In this document: positions 52,614 through 62,738 of the stretch, one piece after another
How positions within the stretch are numbered: position 1 is the stretch's first letter
Layout: each line of letters begins with the position of its first letter
Source: an uncultured Clostridia bacterium
Lineage (GTDB): Bacteria > Bacillota > Clostridia > Christensenellales > Aristaeellaceae
DNA length: 64,000 nt
Assembly: GCA_946408995.1 (NCBI GenBank)
Contig: CAMJUL010000002.1
Location: 1 to 64,000 of the forward strand
Direction of reading: 5' to 3'
The notes under the pieces: generated by a model
What the model was told of the DNA's origin: nothing
Database searches by the model: none
What the model saw: only the letters and a program-made list of their open reading frames with translations
Program-made: the position numbers and the translations under genes

Positions 52614-53476
52614 GGGCGCTTCCCTCCTTCCCCATCCCCGCTCCTCCTGGTCAGATGGCTCCAGAAATCCGCAAGGGTATATTTCTTTTCGTTATAGATC
52701 CTGCCCAGGATCTCCCGGATCCCGCTTTCGTCCAGATAGCGCGTCAGCTTGCCTCCGGAAGCCAGGGAAATGATGCCTGTTTCCTCCGACACGATCAGCA
52801 CCGTCGCGTCCGTGGTCTCGCTGATGCCAAGGCCGGCCCTGTGCCGCGTGCCGAGGGAGGAGGAAATGGTGTTTGAATCAGACAAGGTCAGCATGCAGGC
52901 CGCGGAGGCCACTCTTTCCTCACGGATGATCACCGCCCCGTCGTGCAGGGGCGTATTGGGTTCAAAAATGTTTTCCAGCAGGGCCCGGGAGATCACCGCG
53001 TCGACCCGCGTGCCGGTCTCCATGACATCCTGCAGGCCGGTCTTCCCTTCGATCACGATCAGCGCCCCGACGCGGCGTTTGGCCAGGGACAGCAGGCAGG
53101 AGCACATTTCGTCGATAATGCGCTCGCTCTCGGTTTTTTCGGTATGGTGTCTTTCCAGCCTTGTCCCGCGGCCCAGCTGCTCCAGCGCCCGCCTGAATTC
53201 CGGCTGGAACAGGATGATCAGCGCGATGACGCCGTTGTTGAGCACGTTTTTCATCAGCCAGGACAGGGTTTTGAGGCCCGCCAGATCGCTGACGTACTGG
53301 ATCAGGATCAGGATCGCAATGCCTTTGATGACCTGGATCGAGCGGGTTCTGCGCACCATCTGGATCAGGCGGTAAAGCAGGAAGGCGATGATCAGGATAT
53401 CCACAATATCGGCGAAACTCGGCCGATGAAAAATGTTCCAAACCAGGTTCTCCAACTGAAACCAAAGATCAGACAA
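52610..53476 (-). CDS. cdaA: Diadenylate cyclase CdaA
   Basis: A 288-residue membrane enzyme that makes cyclic di-AMP from two ATP. Three N-terminal membrane segments occupy about 22-40, 48-66 and 78-92. The DAC domain has DGA at residues 179-181 and RHR at 211-213, both catalytic. The start is TTG with GGGGGTG upstream. Cyclic di-AMP commonly controls potassium uptake, and the window also encodes trkA-trkH. Confidence 0.96.
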   Translation of the reverse strand: MSDLWFQLENLVWNIFHRPSFADIVDILIIAFLLYRLIQMVRRTRSIQVIKGIAILILIQYVSDLAGLKTLSWLMKNVLNNGVIALIILFQPEFRRALEQLGRGTRLERHHTEKTESERIIDEMCSCLLSLAKRRVGALIVIEGKTGLQDVMETGTRVDAVISRALLENIFEPNTPLHDGAVIIREERVASAACMLTLSDSNTISSSLGTRHRAGLGISETTDATVLIVSEETGIISLASGGKLTRYLDESGIREILGRIYNEKKYTLADFWSHLTRRSGDGEGGKRP

Positions 53477-53509
53477 TGCAGCGCACCCCCAAGAATTGGC
53501 TCATGGATT

Positions 53510-53538
53510 ATTATACATCACCGGACCACCCGCTGAAA
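53510..53538 (-). promoter_or_regulatory. Promoter of the cdaA operon
   Basis: On the minus strand TTTCAG (53538-53533) and perfect TATAAT (53515-53510) are 17 bases apart. Confidence 0.6.
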
Positions 53539-53619
53539 ACCCCGCTCCCCCTGTTTTTTACAAAAACTTTTGGTCTTTTCCCCTGTCTCAGGGCCTTGAG
53601 CACGCCCTCGTTCCGCGGC

Positions 53620-53648
53620 TTGCATTTTCCGGGCGCGGATGATAGAAT
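53620..53648 (+). promoter_or_regulatory. Promoter of radC
   Basis: TTGCAT (53620-53625) and TAGAAT (53643-53648) are 17 bases apart. Confidence 0.65.
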
Positions 53649-53684
53649 CATTTCATCCAAAGGCCGCAAAAGGGGGGCTTTTCC

Positions 53685-54350
53685 ATGCATGAAGGGCACC
53701 GGCAGCGCCTGAAGGCGCGATTTGAAAAAGAGGGACTGACCCACTTTCAGCCCCATGAGATGCTGGAGCTCCTTCTCACCTTTGCCATCCCCCGCAAGGA
53801 CACCAATCTCCTCGGCCACCTGCTGATCGAGCGCTTTGGGTCCCTGCACGGGGTTTTTCAGGCGGACCGGAAGGACCTTGAGCAGGTCGAAGGCATCGGG
53901 GAGAACGCCAGCCTCCTTTTGAGCCTGATCCTGCCCCTGGACCTGGCTTATCAGAAAAGCCTCGCCGGCGAAAGGGTCACCATCACCGACCGGGAAGCCC
54001 TGAAGGCCTATTGCGTTGCCCTTTATCCGGAGCCCCGGAATGAAGCCTTTTTCGTTCTGTCCTTTGACTCCCGTCTGCAGCTCATCCGCGTCTCCGAAGT
54101 GGCCAAGGGCACCCCGGACCGGGTCTCGGTGTTTCCGCGCACCGTCCTTTCCGCCCTGCTCAACAGCGGGGCCACCGGCTGTGTGCTTTCTCACAACCAT
54201 CCCGCCGGGGGGATAGAGCCCTCCGGGGAGGACCTGGAGATGACCCTGACGCTTCAGCGGCTGCTTGAGAGCGTCGGCATCACCCTGTACGACCACATCA
54301 TCGTCGCCGGCAGACAGGGCATCAGCATGAAGGAAAAAGCCCTGTTCTGA
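53685..54350 (+). CDS. radC: RadC family JAB-domain protein
   Basis: A 221-residue protein. A helix-hairpin-helix part (about 20-80, LEQVEGIGENAS) precedes the JAB/MPN metal site LSHNHPAGGIEPSGED, with His170, His172 and Asp183. The old DNA-repair assignment is doubtful; the biochemical role is unknown. It starts HEGHRQRLKARFEKEG, a common form in Clostridia. YdcF follows after 33 bases in the same direction. Confidence 0.92.
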   Translation: MHEGHRQRLKARFEKEGLTHFQPHEMLELLLTFAIPRKDTNLLGHLLIERFGSLHGVFQADRKDLEQVEGIGENASLLLSLILPLDLAYQKSLAGERVTITDREALKAYCVALYPEPRNEAFFVLSFDSRLQLIRVSEVAKGTPDRVSVFPRTVLSALLNSGATGCVLSHNHPAGGIEPSGEDLEMTLTLQRLLESVGITLYDHIIVAGRQGISMKEKALF

Positions 54351-54383
54351 ATCCCCTTTTTCGTCTGAAAGGAAAATGCCGTC

Positions 54384-54983
54384 ATGAACACCCCCCACGC
54401 CCGACGCGCCCCATGGGCCAGGCTGCTATGGATCCCCGCCGCGCTCGCCGTTGTTTTTCTTCTTTGCCTGCTTGCCCTTGTGATCGCAGAAAAAACGGTG
54501 CCCGCTCCCACGGGGTCCTTTGACGCGGTCATTGTTTTGGGGGCCCAGGTCTATCCGGACGGCACCCCCTCCCTGCAGCTTCAGGGACGGTTGGATGCCG
54601 CCTATGAGCGCTGGCAGGCCCAGCGGGACCTCCTCATCGTGGTCTGCGGCGGTCAGGGGCAAGACGAGCCCCGGGCCGAGGCGGACGTCATGAAGGATTA
54701 CCTGACCGCCCGGGGCGTGCCGGAAGACAGCATCCTCCGGGAGGCCACCTCCGTCTCCACCCGGGAAAACATTGCCCTGGCCAAGGCCCTTCTGCCCCCT
54801 TCCGCTTCCCGTTTTATTGTGGTCACCAGCGACTATCATCTGCCCCGGGCCCTGGCCATCGCCCGGGACGCGGGCCTTGACGCCCAGGGGATCGGCGCGC
54901 CGACCCTGCCGGAATGGTGGATCAAAAACCACTTCCGGGAAGTGCTTGCCTGGGGAAAATACCTTCTGACCCGGCTGTTCTGA
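54384..54983 (+). CDS. YdcF family (DUF218) membrane protein
   Basis: A 199-residue protein with one N-terminal membrane segment (about 13-36) and a DUF218 domain outside. The core VIVLGAQVYPDGTPS, STRENIALAK and VVTSDYHLPRALAIA are typical. Members such as SanA affect envelope barrier function. The molecular activity is unknown. GAAAGGAAA lies upstream of the ATG. Confidence 0.88.
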   Translation: MNTPHARRAPWARLLWIPAALAVVFLLCLLALVIAEKTVPAPTGSFDAVIVLGAQVYPDGTPSLQLQGRLDAAYERWQAQRDLLIVVCGGQGQDEPRAEADVMKDYLTARGVPEDSILREATSVSTRENIALAKALLPPSASRFIVVTSDYHLPRALAIARDAGLDAQGIGAPTLPEWWIKNHFREVLAWGKYLLTRLF

Positions 54984-55001
54984 CCTCCCTCCGGAATAAA
55001 G

Positions 55002-55041
55002 AAAGACCGCGGAACCGTCTTAAGGCTCTGCGGTCTTTTTT
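55002..55041. terminator. Bidirectional terminator between ydcF-like gene and tgt
   Basis: AAAGACCGC (55002-55010) pairs with GCGGTCTTT (55030-55038), followed by further T. Confidence 0.85.
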
Positions 55042-55056
55042 GTCCGGACCGGAAGG

Positions 55057-56903
<1,847 letters not shown>

Positions 56904-56936
56904 TTTTACTCCTTCCATCCGGCCCCGATCTTCCAT

Positions 56937-57806
56937 TCAGGGCTCGCAAATCCATCGTCCCGTGGCCCCGCAGGGCAAAAAGCCGCCCGAACGGACAGGA
57001 AGGCAGACCTCCTGTGCGTCCACCCTGCCGCCCCTTCGTCCAAAGGTCCTTCCCAGGATGTTGCCGATGACCGCCGGCTGCAGGCCGGTGGTATAACTGT
57101 TGATAAACACAAAAAGCGCGTCCGTGGAAAGCACGTCCTCACAGGCGCTGACCAGGCCGTAAAGCTCCGTTTCCAGTTTCCAGATCTCGCCGCCGGGCCC
57201 CCGGCCGTAGCTGGGGGGATCCATGAGGATCGCCTCGTAGGCGTGGCCCCTGCGCGCTTCCCGGCGCACGAAGGCCAGGGCGTCCTCCACGATGAACCGG
57301 AAGCGGTCCTCGCTTGTCCCGTTCAGTTCCCGGTTCTCCTTGGCCCACTGCACCATGCCCTTGGCCGCGTCCACATGAGTCACATGGGCGCCTGCCCCGG
57401 CGCAAGCCATGGTGGCCCCGCCGGTATAGCCAAAGAGGTTCAGCATCCGCACCTCCCTGCCCGCTTCCTTTCGAACGCGGATCAGGCGGCACATTTCGTC
57501 CCAGTTGACCGCCTGCTCGGGAAACAGCCCGGTATGCTTGAACCCGGTGGGCCGGACCCTGAAACGGATGCCCCGGTAGGAGATCACCCAGCTCTCCGGC
57601 AGCTCGGTATGGAAGGACCACCTGCCCCCGCCCCGATCGCTCCGGTGATAAACGCCGTCTGCCTTGGCCCATTCCCCGGGACAGGCCCGGGGCCAGATCA
57701 CCTGTGGATCCGGACGGTCCAGGACATAGCGTCCCCACCGCTCCAACTTGGATCCATCTCCTGTATCCAGCACCTCAAAATCGGTCCAGCCGTCCGCAAG
57801 GTACAT
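56937..57806 (-). CDS. Class I SAM-dependent rRNA methyltransferase (RlmI/RlmK-like)
   Basis: A 289-residue methyltransferase. NLFGYTGGATMACAGAGAHVTHVDAAK-type motif I (in two parts around residues 140-165) and the catalytic-loop DPPSYGRGPGG match the SAM methyltransferase family related to RlmI. There is no N-terminal PUA domain. GGAGGGATCGA precedes the ATG. It is the first gene of an RNA-modification operon that ends in tgt. Confidence 0.85.
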   Translation of the reverse strand: MYLADGWTDFEVLDTGDGSKLERWGRYVLDRPDPQVIWPRACPGEWAKADGVYHRSDRGGGRWSFHTELPESWVISYRGIRFRVRPTGFKHTGLFPEQAVNWDEMCRLIRVRKEAGREVRMLNLFGYTGGATMACAGAGAHVTHVDAAKGMVQWAKENRELNGTSEDRFRFIVEDALAFVRREARRGHAYEAILMDPPSYGRGPGGEIWKLETELYGLVSACEDVLSTDALFVFINSYTTGLQPAVIGNILGRTFGRRGGRVDAQEVCLPVRSGGFLPCGATGRWICEP

Positions 57807-57828
57807 TCGATCCCTCCTTCCCCAATGC

Positions 57829-57857
57829 AGTATACCATCTTCCCCTGCCGTGCACAA
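57829..57857 (-). promoter_or_regulatory. Promoter of the methyltransferase-rlu-tgt operon
   Basis: On the minus strand TTGTGC (57857-57852) and TATACT (57834-57829) are 17 bases apart. Confidence 0.65.
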
Positions 57858-57912
57858 GCACGCCCCAAAAAGGATTTCTCTTTTTTGTGTTCCCATTCCT
57901 GCCCCGTCGGCC

Positions 57913-57941
57913 TTCCCAGTTCGCCCGCTTCATGGTATACT
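57913..57941 (+). promoter_or_regulatory. Possible promoter of the patatin gene
   Basis: TATACT (57936-57941) has only a weak -35, TTCCCA (57913-57918), at 17 bases. Confidence 0.4.
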
Positions 57942-57974
57942 TTCCCTTAAGCAAACCGGAAAGGAGGCGCGGCC

Positions 57975-58868
57975 TTGAAAACAGCGCTGCTTATGGAAGG
58001 CGGTGCCATGCGCGGCATGTTCACCTGCGGCGTCATCGACGTTCTGATGGAAAACGGCATCAGCTTTGACGCGGCCGCAGGGATCTCCGCAGGCGCGGTC
58101 TTTGGCTGCAATTACAAGTCCCGCCAGATCGGCCGCCCCTTCCGCTACAATCTGAAATACGCCCGTGACAAACGCTACTGCAGCCTCCGCTCTCTCCTGC
58201 GGACGGGGGATCTTTACGGGGCGGACTTCTGCTACCGGCTTCTGCCGGATATCCTGGATCCCTTTGACCGGAAGACCTTTGCCCTGAACCCCATGGCCTT
58301 TTTTGTGGGCGCCACCGATGCGGAGACCGGGGAGATCCTGTATCACAGATGCGCCGACGGCGGCGAAATGGACATGGCCTGGCTTCGCGCCTCCGCTTCC
58401 ATGCCCTTTGTCTCCCGCCCCGTTCCCGCCGAGGGCCGTCTTTTGCTGGATGGCGGCATCGTGGAACCCGTTCCCTGCGCCTTTATGGAATCCGAAGGGT
58501 ATGACCGGCGCGTCCTGGTCCTGACCCAGCCCAAAGGCTACCGGAAGAAGCGGGCCCTGCCCCTGCCTCTCCTGCGCCTTGCCCTGCCGGGCTATCCGAA
58601 GATCGCCCGGGCCCTTTCCCTCCGGCCCGAACGCTATAACCGGCAGATGGAGGAGATCGACCGCGCCGAGGCGGCCCGAAGCGTCCTGGTCCTGCGCCCG
58701 CCCTCTCCCTTGAACATCGGCCATACCGAGCACCGGCCAAGGGAGCTGGAAAGGGTCTACCGCATCGGCCGGGTGGAAGCGGAGGCCCGCCTTGATGAGA
58801 TCCGCTCGTTTCTTTCCGTGTCTCCGTCTCAGAATGCCCCCCAAAGCAGGAAAGGAGCCGCCCCATGA
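57975..58868 (+). CDS. Patatin-like phospholipase
   Basis: A 297-residue cytoplasmic lipase with a Ser-Asp dyad. The oxyanion motif EGGAMRG opens the protein, the nucleophile elbow GISAG places Ser38, and DGGIVEP near 157 holds the Asp. This is the bacterial YjjU-like group. The start is TTG with AAGGAGG eight bases upstream. The stop overlaps the nitroreductase start (ATGA). Confidence 0.9.
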   Translation: MKTALLMEGGAMRGMFTCGVIDVLMENGISFDAAAGISAGAVFGCNYKSRQIGRPFRYNLKYARDKRYCSLRSLLRTGDLYGADFCYRLLPDILDPFDRKTFALNPMAFFVGATDAETGEILYHRCADGGEMDMAWLRASASMPFVSRPVPAEGRLLLDGGIVEPVPCAFMESEGYDRRVLVLTQPKGYRKKRALPLPLLRLALPGYPKIARALSLRPERYNRQMEEIDRAEAARSVLVLRPPSPLNIGHTEHRPRELERVYRIGRVEAEARLDEIRSFLSVSPSQNAPQSRKGAAP

Positions 58869-59590
58869 CAGAAGTGGAAGCCATCCGTCAAAGGCATTCG
58901 GTCCGGTCCTATCTGGACAAAAAAATCGAGCCGGAAACGGCTCGCCTGTTGTGTCAAATGATCTCGGAATGCAACGAAAAGGGGCATCTGCACCTTCAGT
59001 TCCTGCCCGAGGCGGGCGGGACGTTCCATCGGCTCCTTCCCCGCGCAGCAGGCCTCGCAAGCGCCCCAAGCGTCATCGCCTGCGCGGGGCCCGCGGACGC
59101 TTCTCTGGAGGAACGCATCGGCTATTTCGGCGAAAAGGTGGTCCTGTACGCCCAGCAGCTGGCCCTGAACACCTGCTGGTGCGGCACCTTCAGCGCCAGG
59201 AACACCCCCGTCACCCTGGCCCCGGGGGAGAAGATGCCCATCGTCATCGCAGTCGGGTACGGCGCGGACCAGGGCCGGCCCCGCCGTTCCAAGACGATGG
59301 CCCAGGTGGCCGGGTCGGACGGGTATCCGCCCCCCTGGTTCCGGGACGGGGTCGCCCTGGCTCTGCTTGCCCCCACGGCCATCAACCAGCAGAAATTCCA
59401 CTTCCGCCTGTGCAGCGACGGTTCTGTCCTCTCCGAATGCGGGCCGGGCCCCTTCAGCCGGATCGACCTGGGCATCGCGCGGTGTCATTTCGACGCGGCG
59501 CTGCGGGCTGTCGGCATGAAGGAGCTCTGGGGGGAGGGGGGCGCGGGATCCCCGCCGTCCCCGTCCGGGGCGCCTATTTCCCCAGGCTGA
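58865..59590 (+). CDS. Nitroreductase family protein
   Basis: A 241-residue FMN-binding oxidoreductase of the putative TM1586-type nitroreductase group. RQRHSVRSYLDKKIE near the N-terminus and LLAPTAINQQKFHF in the C-terminal half are typical. Natural substrates are unknown. It is coupled to the patatin gene by a four-base overlap. Its last 17 bases overlap the 3' end of convergent msrA, and the Gly/Pro/Ser-rich tail there may be loosely constrained. Confidence 0.85.
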   Translation: MTEVEAIRQRHSVRSYLDKKIEPETARLLCQMISECNEKGHLHLQFLPEAGGTFHRLLPRAAGLASAPSVIACAGPADASLEERIGYFGEKVVLYAQQLALNTCWCGTFSARNTPVTLAPGEKMPIVIAVGYGADQGRPRRSKTMAQVAGSDGYPPPWFRDGVALALLAPTAINQQKFHFRLCSDGSVLSECGPGPFSRIDLGIARCHFDAALRAVGMKELWGEGGAGSPPSPSGAPISPG

Positions 59591-60062
59591 AAAACGCAGG
59601 CGGGATATGGCAGTACCCGCCGGGATTCTTCTCCAGGTATTTCTGGTGGTATTCCTCCGCCGGGAAAAAGTTCTCCAGGGGTTTCACCTCCACCGCCAGA
59701 GGCGCGCCGGCCTTTTCTTCTTCCGCCCTGTATACGGCCCGGATCTCCTCCAGCTGGCTCTCCAACGTGTAGTAGATGCCGGTCCGGTACTGGATCCCCT
59801 CGTCATGCCCCTGCCGGTTCACCGAAAGGGGATCGATCACCATAAAATAGTATTCCAGCAGCCGCCCGAGGGGCAGCGTCCGCTCGTCGTACACGACCCG
59901 GACCGTTTCCGCGTGCCCGCTGTCCGCGCACACCTCCTGATAGCTTGGGTGGGCCGTCGGGCCGTTGGCGTAACCGGTCTGGGTCTCCAGCACCCCGTCA
60001 AACTGGTCCAGGAATCTCTGTGTCCCCCAGAAACAGCCTCCCGCAAGATAAATCGTCTCCAT
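59574..60062 (-). CDS. msrA: Peptide-methionine (S)-S-oxide reductase
   Basis: A 162-residue repair enzyme that reduces methionine S-sulfoxide in proteins. The catalytic Cys10 lies in GGCFWG. TGYANGPTAHPSYQEVC and YHQKYLEKNPGGYCH are typical. GGGGAGG lies nine bases before the ATG at 60062. The long upstream extension of the frame has no MsrA-like features and was rejected. Confidence 0.95.
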   Translation of the reverse strand: METIYLAGGCFWGTQRFLDQFDGVLETQTGYANGPTAHPSYQEVCADSGHAETVRVVYDERTLPLGRLLEYYFMVIDPLSVNRQGHDEGIQYRTGIYYTLESQLEEIRAVYRAEEEKAGAPLAVEVKPLENFFPAEEYHQKYLEKNPGGYCHIPPAFFSLGK

Positions 60063-60187
60063 GCTCTCCGTCCTCCCCGCAGGTCTTTTCCCCATCATGG
60101 CATCGAACAGACGCTTTGTCAATGCCCTCCCGCTCCGGACAGGCTTTGCCGGATGCTGTTTTTCCATTGTTTTTTTCCCGTCCCGCA

Positions 60188-60216
60188 TTGCAATGCCGCT
60201 TATGTGCTGGTATCCT
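60188..60216 (+). promoter_or_regulatory. Possible promoter of nfnA-nfnB
   Basis: TTGCAA (60188-60193) and TATCCT (60211-60216) are 17 bases apart. The implied transcription start falls inside the first leader hairpin, so the real start may lie elsewhere. Confidence 0.4.
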
Positions 60217-60217
60217 A

Positions 60218-60259
60218 ACGGTGTCCGCGTTGTTTCATGCGCGGAAAGACCGTTTTTTT
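60218..60259 (+). terminator. Terminator-like hairpin upstream of nfnA
   Basis: ACGGT (60218-60222) with ACCGT (60249-60253) and TCCGCG (60224-60229) with CGCGGA (60240-60245) form one hairpin, followed by a run of T to 60259. It lies on the nfnA sense strand. Confidence 0.65.
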
Positions 60260-60276
60260 CAGCGCCGGTCCTTTTC

Positions 60277-60324
60277 AGGCAGAAGTTCAAAGGCGGCTCT
60301 TGGGGGTTCAAGGGCTGCCTTTTT
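60277..60324 (+). promoter_or_regulatory. Second terminator-like hairpin in the nfnA leader
   Basis: AGGCAG (60277-60282) pairs with CTGCCT (60315-60320), followed by TTTTA, ending about ten bases before GGAGGT. It may act as an attenuator. Confidence 0.45.
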
Positions 60325-60342
60325 ACGAATATGGAGGTAATC

Positions 60343-61191
60343 ATGTACAAAATCGTCAGAAAACGGGTGCTCAATCCCACCGTCAGCCAGATCGAGGTGG
60401 AAGCTCCCTTGGTGGCACGCAAAGCCAGGCCGGGCCAGTTCATTATCCTTCGCGTGGACGCGGAAGGGGAGCGCATCCCCCTGACCGTGGCCGGCACCAA
60501 CCCCCTGGAGGGCACCGTAAAAGTCATCTTCCAGGTCGTGGGGGCCACCACAGCCCTGCTCAACCGGAAGGAAGCCGGTGACAGCCTTCAGGATTTCGCG
60601 GGGCCCCTGGGGGTGCCTACCCATACCGAAGGCATCCGGAACGTCTGCATCGTGGGCGGAGGCGTCGGCTGCGCCATCGCGCTGCCCCTTGCCGAAGAAT
60701 TCCACCGGCAGGGGGCCAAAGTCACCAGCATCATCGGCTTCCGCAGCAAGGAGCTTTTGATCCTGGAGGAGGAGTTCAGCGCCTGCTCGGACCAATTGAC
60801 CGTCATGACCGACGACGGCTCCTATGGCCGCCACGGCAATGTCACCGTCCCGCTCAAGGAGATGCTTGAGGCCGGGGAGCCCTTTGACAGGATCATCACC
60901 ATCGGCCCCATGATCATGATGAAGTTCGTCGTGGCGGCCGCAAGGCCCTTTGGCATTCCGGTGACCGTCAGCATGAATCCCATCATGATCGACGGGACCG
61001 GCATGTGCGGAGGCTGCAGGCTCACGCTGAACCGGGACGGAAAGCGCGTCACCCGGTTTGCCTGCGTGGACGGGCCGGACTTTGACGGCTACGAGGTCGA
61101 CTTTGACGAGGCCATGAGCCGCTCCCGCATGTACGCGGAATATGAGCGCCATGCCTATGAGGAGACCTGCAGCCTTTTCAAACAAGCGTAA
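60343..61191 (+). CDS. nfnA: NfnA-type ferredoxin:NADP+ oxidoreductase subunit
   Basis: A 282-residue flavoprotein of the electron-bifurcating transhydrogenase (also called sulfide dehydrogenase subunit alpha). An FAD-binding barrel (ARPGQFIILRVDAEGERIPLT, near residues 25-45) and an NAD-binding region (CIVGGGVGCA) precede a C-terminal [2Fe-2S] site with GMCGGCR plus a distal Cys. GGAGGT lies six bases before the ATG. The catalytic partner follows after 13 bases. The complex couples NADH, ferredoxin and NADPH in the cytoplasm. Confidence 0.92.
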   Translation: MYKIVRKRVLNPTVSQIEVEAPLVARKARPGQFIILRVDAEGERIPLTVAGTNPLEGTVKVIFQVVGATTALLNRKEAGDSLQDFAGPLGVPTHTEGIRNVCIVGGGVGCAIALPLAEEFHRQGAKVTSIIGFRSKELLILEEEFSACSDQLTVMTDDGSYGRHGNVTVPLKEMLEAGEPFDRIITIGPMIMMKFVVAAARPFGIPVTVSMNPIMIDGTGMCGGCRLTLNRDGKRVTRFACVDGPDFDGYEVDFDEAMSRSRMYAEYERHAYEETCSLFKQA

Positions 61192-61204
61192 GGAGGGAGA
61201 AACC

Positions 61205-62623
61205 ATGCCCGTCGAACGGAACAAACACCCCATGCCCACCCAGGCTCCCGAGGTGCGCGCGCACAATTTTAAGGAAGTGGCCCTGGGGTATCCCGTGGAA
61301 ATTGCCCTGGAGGAAGCCAAGCGCTGCCTGAACTGCAAAAACAGGCCCTGCGTCAGCGCCTGTCCGGTCAACGTCAACATCCCGGATTTTATTCTCAAGG
61401 TCCGTCAGGAACGGTTTGAGGAAGCCTATCAGATCATTTCCGAGTCCTCCTCCCTGCCCGCGGTCTGCGGCCGCGTCTGTCCCCAGGAGACCCAATGCGA
61501 AAGTCAGTGCACCCTTCAGGTGCGGGCCCGCATGGAGCCCGTGGGCATCGGCCGTCTGGAGCGCTTCGTCGCGGACTGGCACAACGCTCACGCCGACCAA
61601 AAGGCCCAGGCGCCCGAGCCCAACGGCCACCGGGTCGCCATCGTAGGGGCTGGCCCTTCCGGCCTGACCTGCGCGGGAGACCTGGCCAAAAAGGGGTATC
61701 AGGTGACGGTATACGAGGCCCTGCACACCGCCGGCGGCGTTCTGGTATACGGCATTCCGGAGTTCCGTCTGCCCAAGGCCATCGTAGCCCGGGAGGTGGA
61801 AACCCTCCGGGACCTGGGGGTGGACATCGAAACCAACGTCATCATCGGCAAGACCCTGACCGTGGACGAGCTTTTCGACATGGGCTTTGAGGCCGTTTTC
61901 ATCGGCTCCGGCGCGGGACTTCCCAACTTTATGGACATCCCCGGAGAGGCCCTGAAGGGCGTCTATTCCGCCAATGAGTTCCTGACCCGCAGCAACCTGA
62001 TGAAGGCCTACCGGGACGATCCCAAGACCCCCATCATGAAGGGCGGCCGGGTCGCCGTGGTGGGCGGCGGCAACGTGGCCATGGATGCCGCGCGCACCGC
62101 ATTGCGTTTGGGCGCCGAAACAGTATACATCATTTACCGCCGCAGCATGGAAGAGCTCCCCGCCCGGAAGGAAGAGGTGGAACACGCCCAGGAGGAAGGC
62201 ATCGATTTCCGCCTGCTTTGCAATCCCGTGGAGATTCTCGGCTATGAGAACAAGGACAACCCCAGAGATCCAAAGAACGGTTTCGTGACGGGCATTCGCT
62301 GCGTCCGGATGGAGCTTGGCGCGCCGGACGCTTCCGGGCGACGCCGTCCCGTGGAGATCCCGGGCAGCGAATTTGACCTGGATGTGGACACCGTGGTCAT
62401 GGCCATCGGCACCAGCCCCAATCCCCTGATCAAGAGCACCACCGAAGGCCTTGAGGTCAACCGCAGGGGTGGCATCATCGTCAACGAAGACGGGCTGACC
62501 TCCCGGTCCAATGTCTACGCCGGCGGCGACGCCGTCACCGGGGCGGCCACGGTCATCTCCGCCATGGGCGCCGGCAAAACGGCCGCCCGGGCCATTGACA
62601 AGGCCCTCATGGGCGCTTCCTGA
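61205..62623 (+). CDS. nfnB: NfnB-type NADPH-binding subunit (GltD-like)
   Basis: A 472-residue subunit of the bifurcating transhydrogenase. The N-terminal cluster-binding Cys (CLNCKNRPCVSACPV, then CGRVCPQETQCESQC) hold two [4Fe-4S] clusters. Two Rossmann folds follow, with GAGPSGLTCA for FAD and GGGNVAMDAA for NADPH. Homology to the glutamate synthase small subunit is strong; the pairing with nfnA favours the Nfn role. AAGGAGG precedes the ATG. Confidence 0.93.
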   Translation: MPVERNKHPMPTQAPEVRAHNFKEVALGYPVEIALEEAKRCLNCKNRPCVSACPVNVNIPDFILKVRQERFEEAYQIISESSSLPAVCGRVCPQETQCESQCTLQVRARMEPVGIGRLERFVADWHNAHADQKAQAPEPNGHRVAIVGAGPSGLTCAGDLAKKGYQVTVYEALHTAGGVLVYGIPEFRLPKAIVAREVETLRDLGVDIETNVIIGKTLTVDELFDMGFEAVFIGSGAGLPNFMDIPGEALKGVYSANEFLTRSNLMKAYRDDPKTPIMKGGRVAVVGGGNVAMDAARTALRLGAETVYIIYRRSMEELPARKEEVEHAQEEGIDFRLLCNPVEILGYENKDNPRDPKNGFVTGIRCVRMELGAPDASGRRRPVEIPGSEFDLDVDTVVMAIGTSPNPLIKSTTEGLEVNRRGGIIVNEDGLTSRSNVYAGGDAVTGAATVISAMGAGKTAARAIDKALMGAS

Positions 62624-62640
62624 TTCCTTTGCATCCGATG

Positions 62641-62670
62641 GGACTGTCTGAACAAGGCAGTCCTTTTTTT
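62641..62670 (+). terminator. Terminator of nfnA-nfnB
   Basis: GGACTG (62641-62646) pairs with CAGTCC (62658-62663), followed by seven T. Confidence 0.85.
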
Positions 62671-62738
62671 AGCGCAAAAAACGGCCCTCCTTCAGAAGGC
62701 CGTCCAGCGAGCGGGATCGGGGGCATTGCGTACGCCCT

